A DNA stretch of 54,913 bases from Thermohalobaculum sp039178805 (GCA_039178805.1 JBCDFC010000002.1:1-54913); one strand, 5' to 3'. Positions 8,171 to 16,618 are shown, counted from the first letter of the stretch. The notes: generated from the letters alone by a model not told the origin. Made by a program: numbers and translations.

Positions 8171-8677
8171 TCAGTTAGGACGCCGCGCTGCGCCGTCCCG
8201 TGCATCGTGTTCGACAAAACCATCGCTTGCGCGGCGCGCTTCCGGATCTGCGGCAAAGAAGAGGAGGAAGCCGTCCGGGTCCTTCACATGGAACTCGAGC
8301 GCGCCATAGGGCTGGCGGAAGGGTTTGCGCACGCGCCAAGCCGGCAGCAGCGACAGGCCTTCGCGGAACTCCTCCCAAAGAGATGCGAGATCGTCGACCC
8401 AGACATAGAGGGACAGATGCTCGCGCGTCGCTTGCAGCGCCTGCTTCTGGCCGACGCGCAGCAGCATCAGCCTGAGCGGCCCGCGCGCCACGACGGCGGC
8501 AGATTGATCTGTGTTGCGGCTGAGCACATCGAACCCCAGCACGCGCTGGTAGAAGGTGATCGAGCTTCCGACATTCCTGACCGGCACGATCGGTGCCGTT
8601 GCCGTGATGGTGGCGGTACTGGACGCATTGGGACGGACACGCTCGAGCAATGGGGCTTCGGCGAGTTCTGGTGCCAT
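8171..8677 (-). CDS. VOC (glyoxalase/bleomycin-resistance) family protein
   Basis: A 168-residue cytosolic protein with paired beta-alpha-beta-beta-beta modules of the vicinal oxygen chelate fold. Visible marks are VRNVGSSITFYQRVLGFDVL near residue 33, LSLYVWVDDLASLWEEF, and YGALEFHVKDPDGFLLFF near the end; the last holds the H and E-type positions that bind metal in true VOC enzymes. The ATG at 8677 has CGGAG upstream; the open frame reaches 34 codons further back but into poorly conserved sequence. It is probably co-transcribed with the metallo-beta-lactamase-fold gene 43 bases downstream. Function unresolved. Confidence 0.82.
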   Translation of the reverse strand: MAPELAEAPLLERVRPNASSTATITATAPIVPVRNVGSSITFYQRVLGFDVLSRNTDQSAAVVARGPLRLMLLRVGQKQALQATREHLSLYVWVDDLASLWEEFREGLSLLPAWRVRKPFRQPYGALEFHVKDPDGFLLFFAADPEARRASDGFVEHDARDGAARRPN

Positions 8678-8812
8678 GCGGCGCGCTCCGACGAGGCTGC
8701 TGTCAATGCTGTGAAAGATAATGCCGCAGTGCGGAATTTGTCCACCTAGGAAAGTTCTGATCGGCAACGAAAGTCCCACGGGGCCGTCATCTGCGGGGTG
8801 AATGATGTGGCG

Positions 8813-9160
8813 TCAGGCGGTCTCCGCGTTCGGATCGAGGGCATGTGCCAAGCCCCAGCCATGCAGCCCCTCAAGTATCGGCAGAAGTGCGCGTGCCGGT
8901 GCCGTCAGACTGTATTCGACCCGAGGCGGTACCTCCGCAAACACTTTGCGGTCGAGCAAACCGTCCGCCTCCAACTCGCGCAGTTGGTTCGTCAGAGTGC
9001 GTTGCGAGATCTTCGGGAACTGCCGCCGCAACTCGTTGAAACGGCACACTCCTAGGCTGCAGGCGTAGAGAATGGAGCCCTTCCACTTGCCGCCGATGCG
9101 GTCGAGCGCGGCTTCGATCGGGCAGTCGACATAGGCTGTGTGGCGCTGCTTGCGCGTCAT
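8813..9160 (-). CDS. HxlR-family transcriptional regulator
   Basis: A 115-residue winged-helix regulator. CPIEAALDRIGGKWKGSILY at the N-terminus, FNELRRQFPKISQRTLTNQL as the recognition helix, and ELEADGLLDRKVF then PPRVEYSLT as the wing are all typical of HxlR/YodB proteins. The cysteine near residue 13 is the position used for redox sensing in some relatives. The ATG at 9160 has GAGAGG upstream. It is divergent from the MAPEG gene with a 217-base gap, the usual arrangement when such a regulator controls its neighbour and itself. That link is inferred from position only. Confidence 0.88.
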   Translation of the reverse strand: MTRKQRHTAYVDCPIEAALDRIGGKWKGSILYACSLGVCRFNELRRQFPKISQRTLTNQLRELEADGLLDRKVFAEVPPRVEYSLTAPARALLPILEGLHGWGLAHALDPNAETA

Positions 9161-9377
9161 CTCGCCTCTCCCATTCGTCTCGCCGTGATCTGAGCCCCGC
9201 CTGGCGCTGACCGCCAAATCCACGCGCGTCAGTTTACTCTCAACCCTCGGCAGCCGTCATCCACGTAAGCTTCAGGTGCAGAATACTGCCGTATCGGCGG
9301 GGTTTCTGCGCTCTTCCCGTGGTCCCGCATCTCGCCATATCGCTAGTCATCGCATCAACAAACAGGGCAATGAACCG

Positions 9378-9782
9378 ATGGCGCAAGTCTCCCCCGAAAT
9401 CCTTTGGCTGACAGCGACCGCGGTCGCAACGGCACTGATGTGGGTTCCGCACATCCTTTGGCTCATCGCGGATCGGGGGCTCATCCCCGCGCTCGCCGAT
9501 GGCGAGCACGACATCACCTACCACGCCCCTTGGGCGGCGCGGGCGCGGCGCGCGCATGTGAACGCGGTGGAGAATTTGGTGGTCTTCGCGGCCCTGATCG
9601 TCGCCGTTGAGCTTTCGGGTGTGGCGAGCGCAACGACTGCAACCGCGGCCGCGATCTTCTTCTTCGCCCGGGTCGCACATTTCGCCGTCTACTGCGGTGG
9701 CCTGCCCTTTGTGCGGACGGTCCTGTTCTTCGTGGGCGTCGCCTGTCAGTTGGCGTTGGCCTTTGCCGTTCTCGGCGCCTGA
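9378..9782 (+). CDS. MAPEG-family membrane protein
   Basis: A 134-residue, four-helix membrane protein of the MAPEG family (membrane-associated proteins in eicosanoid and glutathione metabolism). Marks are RARRAHVNAVENLVVFAAL, the loop signature around the E-N-L motif, and FFFARVAHFAVYCGG later on. Bacterial members are mostly uncharacterised; some have glutathione transferase or peroxidase activity. The ATG at 9378 is preceded by AGGG. It is divergent from the HxlR regulator and convergent with the DNA glycosylase, with only 4 bases between stops. Confidence 0.85.
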   Translation: MAQVSPEILWLTATAVATALMWVPHILWLIADRGLIPALADGEHDITYHAPWAARARRAHVNAVENLVVFAALIVAVELSGVASATTATAAAIFFFARVAHFAVYCGGLPFVRTVLFFVGVACQLALAFAVLGA

Positions 9783-9786
9783 ACCG

Positions 9787-10452
9787 TCAGCCGACGCTGA
9801 GCGCGAGTAGGCGGCTGATCTGCATATAGGGTCGGCCGCTTTCCGCGTGCCAGGTGTTGAAGGCGTCCTGCGCCGCCTTCATCCCTTTCGCCGAGCTCGG
9901 CTGTTTGTCGACGACGCCCTCACGGATCAGCGCAGTGGAGACATCCCCCGTCAGCATGAAGCCATCGACGCCCATGAAGCGCAGGAAGTACTGCGTCGTG
10001 GTCCCGCCAAGGCGTGCGCCTTTTTTCTTGAGCCGCAAGAGGAGGCTCGTGTAGTCATCCGTCGGCCATGTGGTGAAGAACGCCCCGGCGCTGCCGTGCT
10101 GGGCGGCGAGATCCCGGAACAGCACCGCGTTCTCCCGAATGCTCAGCGCTTTGGCCATATGCGGGATGCCGCCGGCCCGGGCGGCCTTCTCCACCGCTTC
10201 GTCGTCCATCATCGAGCATGGGCCAGGCTTAAAGCCGTGGAACGCGTCCTCGAAGGCCGGCCACTTCTTCTCGACGATTTTCCAGTTGAACCCGGCCGAG
10301 AAGACGCAGCGGCTCAAGGTCGAAAGCCAGCGATCGTCGGGTGTGGCCTTGAGCGCCCTCTGCGGCGCGGGCGTTGGCAGCAGCGCCGCGACGGCCTCGG
10401 CGCCCCCGTGATGCCCCGCCGCCATCGCTTCAATCTCGCCCAAGGAACGCAT
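9787..10452 (-). CDS. DNA-3-methyladenine glycosylase I-like protein
   Basis: A 221-residue helix-hairpin-helix protein related to Tag, which removes alkylated adenine from DNA in base excision repair. Visible marks are DDRWLSTLSRCVFSAGFNWK, WPAFEDAFHGF and FLRFMGVDGFMLTGDVS near the C-terminal half; the Tag-like pattern of a W/F-rich substrate pocket is present. Some residues of classical Tag (for instance its zinc ligands) are not evident, so this is a divergent member. The ATG has GGAGG five bases upstream. It is separated by 124 bases from the next gene upstream on the same strand. Confidence 0.78.
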   Translation of the reverse strand: MRSLGEIEAMAAGHHGGAEAVAALLPTPAPQRALKATPDDRWLSTLSRCVFSAGFNWKIVEKKWPAFEDAFHGFKPGPCSMMDDEAVEKAARAGGIPHMAKALSIRENAVLFRDLAAQHGSAGAFFTTWPTDDYTSLLLRLKKKGARLGGTTTQYFLRFMGVDGFMLTGDVSTALIREGVVDKQPSSAKGMKAAQDAFNTWHAESGRPYMQISRLLALSVG

Positions 10453-10576
10453 GCCGGCCTCCGTTTCCGCTCATTGCCGAGAACCTGACGCCCGATGCAC
10501 ACCATAGCTGCATAGCTAAAGTCAGCCCGCACGCGCTCGAACCAGCCTATGCGGGCAACGCGCTCTGCAGAGCCCG

Positions 10577-10813
10577 CTATTCCTTTGGCGTGGTGATCGA
10601 TTTGAGGCGTTCGCGGCGTGCCTGGCTCGTCTGGATCAGAAAGTAGCCGAGCACGACGAGGCCCAGAAAGGCGCCGAGGATCAGCGTACCTTCGTCCTGG
10701 GGTGAGAACCATGGCGCATCGCCGGAGAAATAGGCCGCACACTCGGTCGGAACCTCGGCCCCATCACGGATCAAGGCGAGGCAGGCCGCGGCGTCGAGCT
10801 TCTCAGCGGACAT
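10577..10813 (-). CDS. Small single-pass membrane protein downstream of thrS
   Basis: Unrecognised 78-residue protein. The N-terminal half is polar with two cysteines (ACLALIRDGAEVPTECAAYF), followed by one transmembrane helix (GTLILGAFLGLVVLGYFLI) and a basic tail (QARRERLK). It is most likely inserted with the cysteine-bearing half outside. The ATG at 10813 overlaps the end of the preceding gene by 11 bases, so translation is probably coupled. The two cysteines could form a disulfide, but this is inference. Confidence 0.65.
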   Translation of the reverse strand: MSAEKLDAAACLALIRDGAEVPTECAAYFSGDAPWFSPQDEGTLILGAFLGLVVLGYFLIQTSQARRERLKSITTPKE

Positions 10814-11264
10814 AGCCGTCTCCGATTTCCTGGGCCAGCTCACGCAGATCGGTGGCCGCGGCGCGCAGCCTGTCCGACTCCGATTTGAGCGTCTCGGCCT
10901 CGGTGTTGGCGAGGCGCGCGAAGGCCGCGCCGATCACGGCGATCGCAAGGCTTGCGGCCAGCGACGCGCCGCCCGTCACGATCGCGACGACCGATGCGAC
11001 CAGCGCACCCGCTCCCGCCATCGTGCCGAGGCCGTAGCGCGCCTGCTGCTGCTCGGAGGCTTCGGCCAGCGTCTCAAGCTCCGCTCCTTTGTCGCGAAGC
11101 GCCTCGATCAGCCCGATCAGATCCTCCTTAGGCCGGTTGGACACAGCGACCTTGATCGTACGGATCTCGTCCCGAAAGGCATCGCGCGCCGTCGTCTCGC
11201 CGCCGATATACCGCGCTGCCTCGGTCGAGACGAAGGCCAGGCGATCGCGTTCAAGCTCATCCAT
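10803..11264 (-). CDS. Hypothetical protein with glycine/alanine-rich hydrophobic hairpin
   Basis: Unrecognised 153-residue protein. Residues 1-75 are helical and charged, likely coiled coil (KEDLIGLIEALRDKGAELE). The centre has a small-residue hydrophobic stretch (GTMAGAGALVASVVAIVTGG, then ASLAASLAIAVIGAAFA) like a glycine-zipper hairpin, and the C-terminus is again helical (LKSESDRLRAAATDLRELAQ). The start lies 12 bases after thrS and the end overlaps the next gene by 11 bases, so the three are one transcript. Such zipper segments occur in membrane-inserting or pore-associated proteins, but function is unknown. Confidence 0.65.
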   Translation of the reverse strand: MDELERDRLAFVSTEAARYIGGETTARDAFRDEIRTIKVAVSNRPKEDLIGLIEALRDKGAELETLAEASEQQQARYGLGTMAGAGALVASVVAIVTGGASLAASLAIAVIGAAFARLANTEAETLKSESDRLRAAATDLRELAQEIGDGYVR

Positions 11265-11276
11265 CCCGTACTCCCT

Positions 11277-13229
11277 TCACGGCCTCAGATCGGGCGGTAG
11301 CGCATCCTCGGCGATGATAGGCAGTGCTTCGTCCAGCGCCATCACCTTCTGCCCCTGCTCGCCTAAGCGGCGGAGCGACACCGTGCCCTGCTCCACTTCT
11401 TGGCGACCAACAGCAATGATCAGCGGGACGAGCGCGGTCGAATGCTCACGAACCTTGTAGTTGATCTTCTCGTTCCGCAGATCCGTGTTAACACGCAGAC
11501 CCTTGGCCCGCAGTGCCTCCGCAACCTCATACGCATAGTCATCCGCATCCGAGACGATGGTGCAGACGGTGGCTTGCACCGGCGCGAGCCAGAGCGGGAA
11601 GCGACCAGCGCAGTTCTCGGTCAGGATGCCGATGAAACGCTCGAAGGAGCCTAGGATCGCACGGTGAAGGAGCACCGGGCGCTGCTTCTGTCCGTCGGCG
11701 TCCACATATTCTGCAGCCAGCCGGTCGGGCAGGTTGAAGTCTGCCTGGTAGGTGCCGCACTGCCACTCACGTCCGATGGCATCGGTCAGTTTGAAGTCGA
11801 GCTTCGGCCCGTAGAACGCGCCCTCACCGGGATCGATCTCGTAGTCGTTGGTGACCTTCTGCACCGCCGCTTCCAGCGCCGCTTCCGCCTTGTCCCAACT
11901 CTCATCCGAGCCGACCCGGGTCTCGGGCCTCGTGGAGAACTTGATGTCGAAACGGTCGAAGCCGAGATCGCGGTAGACGGAGGCGAGAAGGGCGATGAAC
12001 TTTGCAGTCTCGCTCTCGATCTGATCCTCGGTGCAGAAGATATGCGCGTCGTCCTGGGTGAAGCCGCGCACCCGCATCAGCCCATGCATGGAGCCTGAGC
12101 TTTCGTAGCGATGGCACATGCCGAACTCTGAGACGCGCACGGGCAGGTCTCGATAGCTCTTCAGACCCTGATTGAAGACCTGCACATGTCCCGGGCAGTT
12201 CATGGGCTTGAGCGCATTGGTCCGTTTCTCGTTCGCATGCTCCTCATCGATCTCGGTGATGAACATGTTCTCGCGATACTTGTCCCAATGCCCCGAGGCC
12301 TCCCAGAGCTTGCGGTCGATGACCTGCGGGGTGCGGATCTCCTGATATCCTGCGGCAATTTGTCGCCTGCGCATGTAGTCTTCGAGCGCGCGGTAGAGCG
12401 CGGTGCCGTTCGGATGCCAGAACACCATCCCCGGTGCCTCTTCCTGGAAATGGAAGAGCGACATTTCACGACCGATTCGGCGGTGGTCGCGCTTCGCCGC
12501 CTCCTCGATCATGTGGAGATGTGCATCGAGGTCCTTCCTGCTGCGGAAGGCGATGCCGTAGATCCGCTGCAGCATCTTGTTCTGGCTGTCGCCCCGCCAA
12601 TAGGCGCCGGCGACGGACATAAGCTTGAAGGCATCGGGCGGCACTTGTCCGGTATGGGCGAGATGCGGGCCGCGGCAGAGATCTTGCCAATCCCCGTGCC
12701 AGTACATGCGCACAGCCTCGCCCTCGGGGATCGCGTCGATCAGCTCGACCTTGAAAGGCTCGTTCTGCGCCTCGTAATGCGCCTTCGCCCGTCCACGGTC
12801 CCACACTTCGGTGCGCACCGGGTCGCGCGCAGCGATGATCTGGCGCATGCGGGTCTCGATCGCCTCGAAATCCGCCTCGCTGAAAGCCTCTTCGCGGTCG
12901 AAGTCGTAGTACCAGCCGTTCTGGATCACCGGGCCGATGGTGACCTTGGTCTCGGGCCAGATCTCCTGCACCGCCCGCGCCATGATATGCGCGCAGTCGT
13001 GGCGGATAAGCTCCAGCGCCGCCGCCTCGTCCTTGGCGGTGACGATGACGAGGCCTGCATCCGCTGCGATCGGCTCCGAAAGATCCGCGAGACGGTCGTC
13101 GATCTTCACGGCGAGCGCGGCCTTGGACAGCGACTTCGAGATGTCGGCTGCCACATCACCGCCCGTCGTCCCGGCGGCGTACTCGCGGGTCGCGCCGTCA
13201 GGGAGGGTTATGGTGATCAGCTCGCTCAT
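11277..13229 (-). CDS. thrS: Threonyl-tRNA synthetase
   Basis: Charges tRNA-Thr with threonine. The 650-residue length is normal. The TGS domain covers about residues 1-62; the editing domain has HDCAH at 77-81 and CRGPH further on; the catalytic domain has ALKPMNCPGHVQVF (zinc cysteine), motif 2 (GMCHRYESSGSMHGLMRVRG) and motif 3 near AILGSFERFIGILTE. The C-terminal anticodon-binding domain starts near LWLAPVQATV. I chose the ATG at 13229 because it begins the TGS domain and has AGGA upstream; the frame is open 28 codons further. Two small membrane-protein genes follow it in the same transcript. Confidence 0.97.
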   Translation of the reverse strand: MSELITITLPDGATREYAAGTTGGDVAADISKSLSKAALAVKIDDRLADLSEPIAADAGLVIVTAKDEAAALELIRHDCAHIMARAVQEIWPETKVTIGPVIQNGWYYDFDREEAFSEADFEAIETRMRQIIAARDPVRTEVWDRGRAKAHYEAQNEPFKVELIDAIPEGEAVRMYWHGDWQDLCRGPHLAHTGQVPPDAFKLMSVAGAYWRGDSQNKMLQRIYGIAFRSRKDLDAHLHMIEEAAKRDHRRIGREMSLFHFQEEAPGMVFWHPNGTALYRALEDYMRRRQIAAGYQEIRTPQVIDRKLWEASGHWDKYRENMFITEIDEEHANEKRTNALKPMNCPGHVQVFNQGLKSYRDLPVRVSEFGMCHRYESSGSMHGLMRVRGFTQDDAHIFCTEDQIESETAKFIALLASVYRDLGFDRFDIKFSTRPETRVGSDESWDKAEAALEAAVQKVTNDYEIDPGEGAFYGPKLDFKLTDAIGREWQCGTYQADFNLPDRLAAEYVDADGQKQRPVLLHRAILGSFERFIGILTENCAGRFPLWLAPVQATVCTIVSDADDYAYEVAEALRAKGLRVNTDLRNEKINYKVREHSTALVPLIIAVGRQEVEQGTVSLRRLGEQGQKVMALDEALPIIAEDALPPDLRP

Positions 13230-13309
13230 CGGTCCTGTCCATGTCTGCGGGGGCCGACCCAATGCCCGCCCCATCGCCGCGCGCACCGTTTCCAGAGACC
13301 CCAGTTCTG

Positions 13310-13897
13310 TCAAGGACGCCCGGGCTCGGGGCAGGGGGGAAGCGCTCCTTCCGTGGCGCGTGAACGGATCACCTGATCCGCAAAATCGACCTCCTTGCTG
13401 AGGAGCTTGTAGGGGCGTTCCTTCTGCATGCGCAGAAAGATGAGGAGCGGCCCCGACGGTCGCGCCGTGCCGCCGACGCGGCAGGGCTCGACCGCGGCCG
13501 ATAGACTTCCGTTGACGCCATCGGGGTCGTCGAGCTCTCGCCGGCCGATCTCACGCGCCAGTACGCGAAACCGCTCAACGTCTTCTGGGGCGAGCGCGAG
13601 GGCCGTGACGCGCGCATCCGCTGGCAAACCGGGCGCCTCGACATCGGGCTGCTGTGCGAGGACGAAACTCTCAGAAGCGGCCCAATCATTGCCCTCGGCC
13701 GAGAGCGACAGCGTCGCGCCACCGGGTGCGATCCCCATACCCTTTGGCGGCACCACTGCGACCGAGATTGCGCTGGGATCGAGGGCATCCGGCCCTTCGC
13801 CGGCCATCTGCCGCGCGATCTCTCTGTCGCTGGCGCAGCCTGCGAGAAGGAGAGCGAGCGCGAACGGATGCAGGTATCTTCTGTGACGACGACTCAT
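13310..13897 (-). CDS. Putative lipoprotein
   Basis: A 195-residue protein with a basic N-terminus (MSRRHRRYLHP), a short hydrophobic stretch and lipobox LLLAGC, placing the lipidated cysteine at residue 21. The mature part is proline- and charge-rich with no family I recognise; VEPCRVGGTARPSGPLLIFL suggests a C-terminal beta segment. It is upstream of thrS on the same strand with an 80-base gap and divergent from the DUF2975 gene (71 bases). Function unknown. Confidence 0.75.
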   Translation of the reverse strand: MSRRHRRYLHPFALALLLAGCASDREIARQMAGEGPDALDPSAISVAVVPPKGMGIAPGGATLSLSAEGNDWAASESFVLAQQPDVEAPGLPADARVTALALAPEDVERFRVLAREIGRRELDDPDGVNGSLSAAVEPCRVGGTARPSGPLLIFLRMQKERPYKLLSKEVDFADQVIRSRATEGALPPCPEPGRP

Positions 13898-13968
13898 TCA
13901 GGCTTTCCATGATTGACACGATTTTCTTCATCTAATACGCGATAAAAATCGCATCAATGGAGAATGCC

Positions 13969-14562
13969 ATGACCGATCCAACCCTCGAGCAGACCGCTCG
14001 ATCCTATCCGTCCGCGCTCACTGAGCCGGAGCGTATTCGGGCGCGGATCGGGCGATTGAGCGCCTGGCTGCATATCGCTTGCCTGTTCGTGACGGGCGTG
14101 CTGGTGATCGGTGGCCTTGCGGTCCTCGTGCTGCCGGGCGTGTTCGAGGCTCTCGTTGAGAAATCAGGCCTGCCCGGCGCCGACGGCGGCATGGGCTTCG
14201 AGGAGAGGCTGATCCTCGTGCCGCTGATGGTGCTCAACCTCGCTTTCTATGTGGGCGCTGCCTTCGCCGCCGCGCGGCTCTTCGGCGGTTGGCGCACGAG
14301 CGAGGTCTTCACGGTCGAAGCGACAGACGCCGTGCGAATGATCGGGCTTTGCCTTCTCGGCATCGCTGTGATGGCGCTGATCTCGAGCCCCATCATGTCC
14401 GTCGTTCTCACTTGGGATGCGGAACCGGGCAGCCGTGCTGTGGCCCTCCAACTGAACGCCGCCCTGCTCCTATCTGCGCTTTCCGGTGCGCTCCTCGCCG
14501 TGATCGCCCAGGTCATGCGCGCAGGCCTCGCGCTCGCCGAAGAAAATGCGGGCTTCGTCTAA
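13969..14562 (+). CDS. DUF2975-family membrane protein
   Basis: A 197-residue protein with four transmembrane helices: WLHIACLFVTGVLVIGGLAV, LVPLMVLNLAFYVGAAFA, MIGLCLLGIAVMALISSPI and the C-terminal ALLLSALSGALLAVIAQVM. The pattern GGWRTSEVFTVEATDAVRMIG between helices 2 and 3 is the DUF2975 signature. I chose the second ATG (13969) because GGAG lies 6 bases before it; the ATG at 13957 has no site. The regulator gene follows after 3 bases. DUF2975 proteins are regularly paired with small XRE repressors; the role of the pair is unknown. Confidence 0.8.
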   Translation: MTDPTLEQTARSYPSALTEPERIRARIGRLSAWLHIACLFVTGVLVIGGLAVLVLPGVFEALVEKSGLPGADGGMGFEERLILVPLMVLNLAFYVGAAFAAARLFGGWRTSEVFTVEATDAVRMIGLCLLGIAVMALISSPIMSVVLTWDAEPGSRAVALQLNAALLLSALSGALLAVIAQVMRAGLALAEENAGFV

Positions 14563-14565
14563 GCG

Positions 14566-14787
14566 ATGCCGATTGTCATGCGCCTCGATGTGGTGCTCGC
14601 GCAGCGCAAAATGCGCTCTCGTGAACTGGCAGAGACCGTCGGTATCGCCGAGCAGACGGTCTCAAGCCTCAAATCGGGCAAAGTGCGCGGCATCCGGTTC
14701 GAGACGCTCGAGAAGATCTGCGCCGCGCTGGACTGCCAGCCCGGTGAGTTGATGGAGTATGTGCCGGGCAACAATCCGCCACCCTAA
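14566..14787 (+). CDS. XRE-family small helix-turn-helix regulator (YozG-like)
   Basis: A 73-residue protein consisting almost only of a Cro/CI-type DNA-binding domain: VLAQRKMRSRELAETVGIAE, then QTVSSLKSGKVRGIRFETLE and KICAALDCQPGELMEYV. It is a compact single-domain member of the group that accompanies DUF2975 proteins. It begins 3 bases after that gene, so both are made together. It probably represses its own operon; this follows from the usual behaviour of such pairs, not from a visible operator. Confidence 0.88.
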   Translation: MPIVMRLDVVLAQRKMRSRELAETVGIAEQTVSSLKSGKVRGIRFETLEKICAALDCQPGELMEYVPGNNPPP

Positions 14788-14855
14788 CGGCCGGTGCCGT
14801 GAAGCGATGGGTTTGGGGCGTTGCAGGCCGCTGGGGCGCATGGCACCACGGTCGC

Positions 14856-15542
14856 ATGACAGCGCTCAGCGAGAGCCCCTTCTATCTCGGCGTCGGCTTC
14901 ATGAAGACGGGGCTGACGAGCCTCCTACGCACGATGGAAAGCGCCGGCTACCGCTCGCAAGGCAAGAGCCGCGCGCTCTACCGCGCTTTCATCGCGGGGC
15001 AGTACGAGACGGTCATGGATGCCTATCGCGGGTTCGACTTCGCTTGCGACTGGCCCCAGCCCTACATGTACCGCCGGGTGTTTCGTGAGATGCCGAACGC
15101 GCGCTTCATTCTTACGCTCAGGCCGGATGATGCCTGGTATGAGAGCCTTCTGCGTCACTGCCGCTATGCCCATCCGGTGATGCACTCGCTGCACCACATC
15201 TTCGGCCGGCACTACCCGAACGGCTTTCGCGACGAGCATCTCGCGATCTACCGCGCGCATAACGACGCCGTTCGCGATTTCTTCGCGGCGGAGGGGGCAG
15301 CAGACCGGCTGCTCGTCATCGATATCCGCGAGGCCGATGCGCTCGAACGCCTCAAAGCTTTCGTCGATCGGCCGATCCCGCTCGATGCCTTCCCGCGCGA
15401 GAACGAAACTGCGTTGCGCGAGACCGAACGTGCGGACTTCGCCTTCCGCCGGCGCTGGAACGACATCGTGCAACCCGCCTACGCTGCCCTTTGGCCGCGA
15501 CTACGTCCCGAGCCGGGCCGCAGGCTTGCCACGCTGGAGTGA
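14856..15542 (+). CDS. Sulfotransferase-family protein
   Basis: A 228-residue protein with a PAPS-type sulfotransferase fold. The 5'-phosphosulfate loop GVGFMKTGLTSL is at about residues 12-23 (K-T-G core), and ARFILTLRPDDAWYESLLRH near 85 corresponds to the 3'-phosphate-binding strand with R and the following S. The C-terminus is arginine-rich. The ATG at 14856 was preferred over GTG at 14799 because the P-loop normally lies 10-15 residues from the start; neither has a strong binding site. The VOC gene follows after 3 bases. The acceptor is unknown. Confidence 0.8.
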   Translation: MTALSESPFYLGVGFMKTGLTSLLRTMESAGYRSQGKSRALYRAFIAGQYETVMDAYRGFDFACDWPQPYMYRRVFREMPNARFILTLRPDDAWYESLLRHCRYAHPVMHSLHHIFGRHYPNGFRDEHLAIYRAHNDAVRDFFAAEGAADRLLVIDIREADALERLKAFVDRPIPLDAFPRENETALRETERADFAFRRRWNDIVQPAYAALWPRLRPEPGRRLATLE

Positions 15543-15545
15543 ACC

Positions 15546-15953
15546 ATGGTCGATGGCCTGATCGAGGGAGAGCTGATCACCTTCCTCTACACCGACGATT
15601 TCCCGCGCCTGGAGAGTTTCTACCGGGAGACCATGCTGTTGCGCCCGATCATCGAGCAGCGCACGGAGAAGGGCAATGTCACGATCTTTCGGGTGAACCG
15701 GGGCGCCTTTCTCGGCGTCTCGGACTTCGCTCACCGCCCGCGCGGCACCAATGGGATCATGCTCACCTTCATCCGCGATGTGGATGCGGAATATGCGCGT
15801 CTTTCGGCGAAAGGGGTGGCGTTCGAAGGGCCGCCTGCATGGCTGATCGGCGATACGGTCTATGCCGCCTTCTTCCGGGACCCGGCGGGCTACCATCTCG
15901 AGATCCAGCAGTTCCGCGATGAGCGATGGGACAGGGCGACGCTCGACACATGA
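15546..15953 (+). CDS. VOC-family protein
   Basis: A 135-residue vicinal-oxygen-chelate protein: ITFLYTDDFPRLESFYRETM at the start, NGIMLTFIRDVDAEYARLSA in the second module and AAFFRDPAGYHLEIQQF with the final metal-type glutamate. It follows the sulfotransferase by 3 bases and is surely co-transcribed. No evidence shows its substrate, and many family members are non-enzymatic binding proteins. Confidence 0.85.
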   Translation: MVDGLIEGELITFLYTDDFPRLESFYRETMLLRPIIEQRTEKGNVTIFRVNRGAFLGVSDFAHRPRGTNGIMLTFIRDVDAEYARLSAKGVAFEGPPAWLIGDTVYAAFFRDPAGYHLEIQQFRDERWDRATLDT

Positions 15954-16026
15954 CGGCGCGGCGAGGCCGGGCAGCCTGACGCCATAGCGCGACGCGGTTC
16001 CCGTCGAACCGATGCATCGTGCGGAT

Positions 16027-16062
16027 GGCCGTCCCAAAGGCCGTCCCAGTGGCCGTCCCAGT
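16027..16062 (+). repeat. Tandem repeat, 12-bp unit x3
   Basis: Three consecutive units: GGCCGTCCCAAA at 16027, then GGCCGTCCCAGT at 16039 and 16051. The last two are identical and the first differs at its last two bases. Located in the gap before the sigma factor cluster. Confidence 0.9.
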
Positions 16063-16086
16063 GGCTATGCGCTCCTATCGCAGCCA

Positions 16087-16112
16087 AGTGATCTGGCGGA
16101 GTGATCTGGCGG
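16087..16112 (+). repeat. Tandem repeat, 13-bp unit x2
   Basis: AGTGATCTGGCGG occurs twice head to tail, exactly, 24 bases after the 12-bp array. Two unrelated tandem arrays this close suggest a slippage-prone stretch. Confidence 0.9.
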
Positions 16113-16243
16113 GCATGTCGCCACCTCGCCATCTCCTGACGACACGCAGCCCGTGCTGGGCGGCCGCTCGTCCTGGAAATTTCGGCAGCCCGGTAAACCG
16201 ATCCGCCCCTTCATGTCATCAATGACTGAACACGGGGGTGAAG

Positions 16244-16612
16244 ATGCGCGAGCCCGACAAAGACCTGGACGAGCTTGAGAGGCTGCTCGGTGATGCGAAG
16301 ACCGAGTACCGGGCGCTCCGCCACGCCGGCAGGATGCCGGAGCCGCAAGCGCACGCCCGCCGCGGGGTCTCGCGACGGCTGGCAATCGGCGCGTCCGCCC
16401 TCGTCGCAACGACTGTGCTGACAATCGGTGCGCTCGATCAGATCGTCGGTTCCGCGGGCTCAGCTCCGTCACGTCTCAGCATGCCCAGCCTCGCCGCCAG
16501 CCCCTTCGACGCGCGGCCTGCGGGCCTGAGGCCTGCAGGTTTGCCTTTAAGCTTCCGTCGACTGCAGCGTGGCAGCACGATCCCGCCGCGCCCGTCGGCG
16601 AGCCGTGGGTAG
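16244..16612 (+). CDS. Small one-helix membrane protein upstream of the ECF sigma factor
   Basis: Unrecognised 122-residue protein. The N-terminal 40 residues are acidic and helical (DKDLDELERLLGDAKTEYRA), then one transmembrane helix (RRLAIGASALVATTVLTIGA) and a proline/arginine-rich outer part with a repeated RPAG. The ATG at 16244 has GGGGG six bases before it; a GTG two codons earlier is an alternative. It ends 6 bases before the sigma factor start. The topology (short cytoplasmic helix, one helix, outer tail) would suit an anti-sigma factor, but the order is reversed from the usual one and no zinc-binding or anti-sigma domain is evident. Confidence 0.6.
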   Translation: MREPDKDLDELERLLGDAKTEYRALRHAGRMPEPQAHARRGVSRRLAIGASALVATTVLTIGALDQIVGSAGSAPSRLSMPSLAASPFDARPAGLRPAGLPLSFRRLQRGSTIPPRPSASRG

Positions 16613-16618
16613 CGGCCA

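Larger units (their letters stand above)
15954..16243 (+). other. Intergenic region with two short tandem repeats
   Basis: This 290-base gap upstream of the ECF sigma cluster contains two adjacent tandem arrays (listed separately) and no gene I can support. A short frame (16019-16225) reads through the first array as repeated A-V-P residues, but it lacks a binding site and family resemblance. Confidence 0.6.

Noticed and set aside
15890..16225. Short frames over the tandem repeats (A-V-P or D-G-H-W repeats)
   Set aside because: They read through repeats without a ribosome site; the translation is a by-product of the DNA repeats.
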